NCBI GenBank assembly: GCA_964420835.1
Contig: CAYQUO010000028.1
Location: 1 to 29,230, forward strand
Direction of reading: 5' to 3'
Length of the DNA stretch: 29,230 nt
Source: CAYQUO01 sp964420835
Lineage (GTDB): Bacteria > Chloroflexota > Anaerolineae > Anaerolineales > Anaerolineaceae
Below, piece by piece: positions 29,179-29,230 of this stretch; the first letter of the stretch is position 1, and every line of letters begins with the position of its first letter. The position numbers and the translations under genes are program-made. The notes below the pieces were generated by a model that saw nothing but the letters and a program-made list of their open reading frames with translations, was not told the DNA's origin and did no database searches.

Positions 29179-29230
29179 AGCAGCTACCACTGTTCGAGGA
29201 GAACTTGCGCAAGCAGGACAGGCGCAAGCT
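29175..29230 (+). CDS. Partial gene at the right edge
   Basis: A GTG overlapping the previous stop (GTGA) opens a frame MKQLPLFEENLRKQDRRK that leaves the window after 18 full codons. Charged and helical so far. Too short to name. Confidence 0.5.
   Translation, partial: MKQLPLFEENLRKQDRRK

Overview
This window looks like part of a tailed bacteriophage (or a prophage of the same kind) of a high-GC Gram-negative, probably proteobacterial, host. No host genes, integrase, tRNA or insertion sequence is visible. The phage identification rests on a packaging and capsid module with a recognisable terminase ATPase/nuclease, a portal-like protein, an Asp/Pro/Ala-rich scaffold and an N4-gp56-type major capsid protein. 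These are followed by a connector-like protein, a giant 2291-residue virion-type protein with an embedded zinc protease motif, and lysis genes. No tape-measure or tail-tube gene follows the connector, which suggests a short-tailed (podovirus-like) particle. The host species cannot be read from the sequence.

Layout. Positions 1-21695 are one block transcribed leftward (minus strand), almost without gaps and with many ATGA/GTGA/TAATG couplings. Its order from the right is: small Cys-rich zinc-knuckle protein, an unlisted 47-residue protein, candidate small terminase, three accessory proteins (one exported and cysteine-rich), large terminase, portal, scaffold, capsid, two small capsid-associated candidates, connector, internal virion candidates, lysis genes, and a group of small beta-rich structural candidates, two of which are paralogs. 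The last gene runs off the left edge. UUCG-capped hairpins follow the major capsid gene and one of the next genes.

Positions 21696-21999 are an AT-richer divergent control region with candidate promoters both ways. From 22000 to the right edge everything reads rightward: small early-type genes of mostly unknown function, two intrinsic terminators, and two gene-free stretches of about 650 bp (22922-23566 and 24254-24910). These stretches hold good sigma-70-like promoters, strong inverted repeats and repeated motifs. The right end carries a DUF3150-like protein and a run of small genes with a shared His/Cys/CxxC pattern, continuing past the edge.

Most notable: (1) six copies of an 18-bp dyad, CTCTATTC-NN-GAATAGAG, found only in the control and early region; (2) five same-strand copies of GGTAGTGTAGT or a near match; (3) a muramidase fused in frame to a three-helix membrane domain, with a ribosome site and ATG at the junction; (4) a three-member early family of putative zinc-binding miniproteins. 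The dyad and the directional motif together look like a phage-specific regulatory system, but the factor that reads them is not identifiable here.
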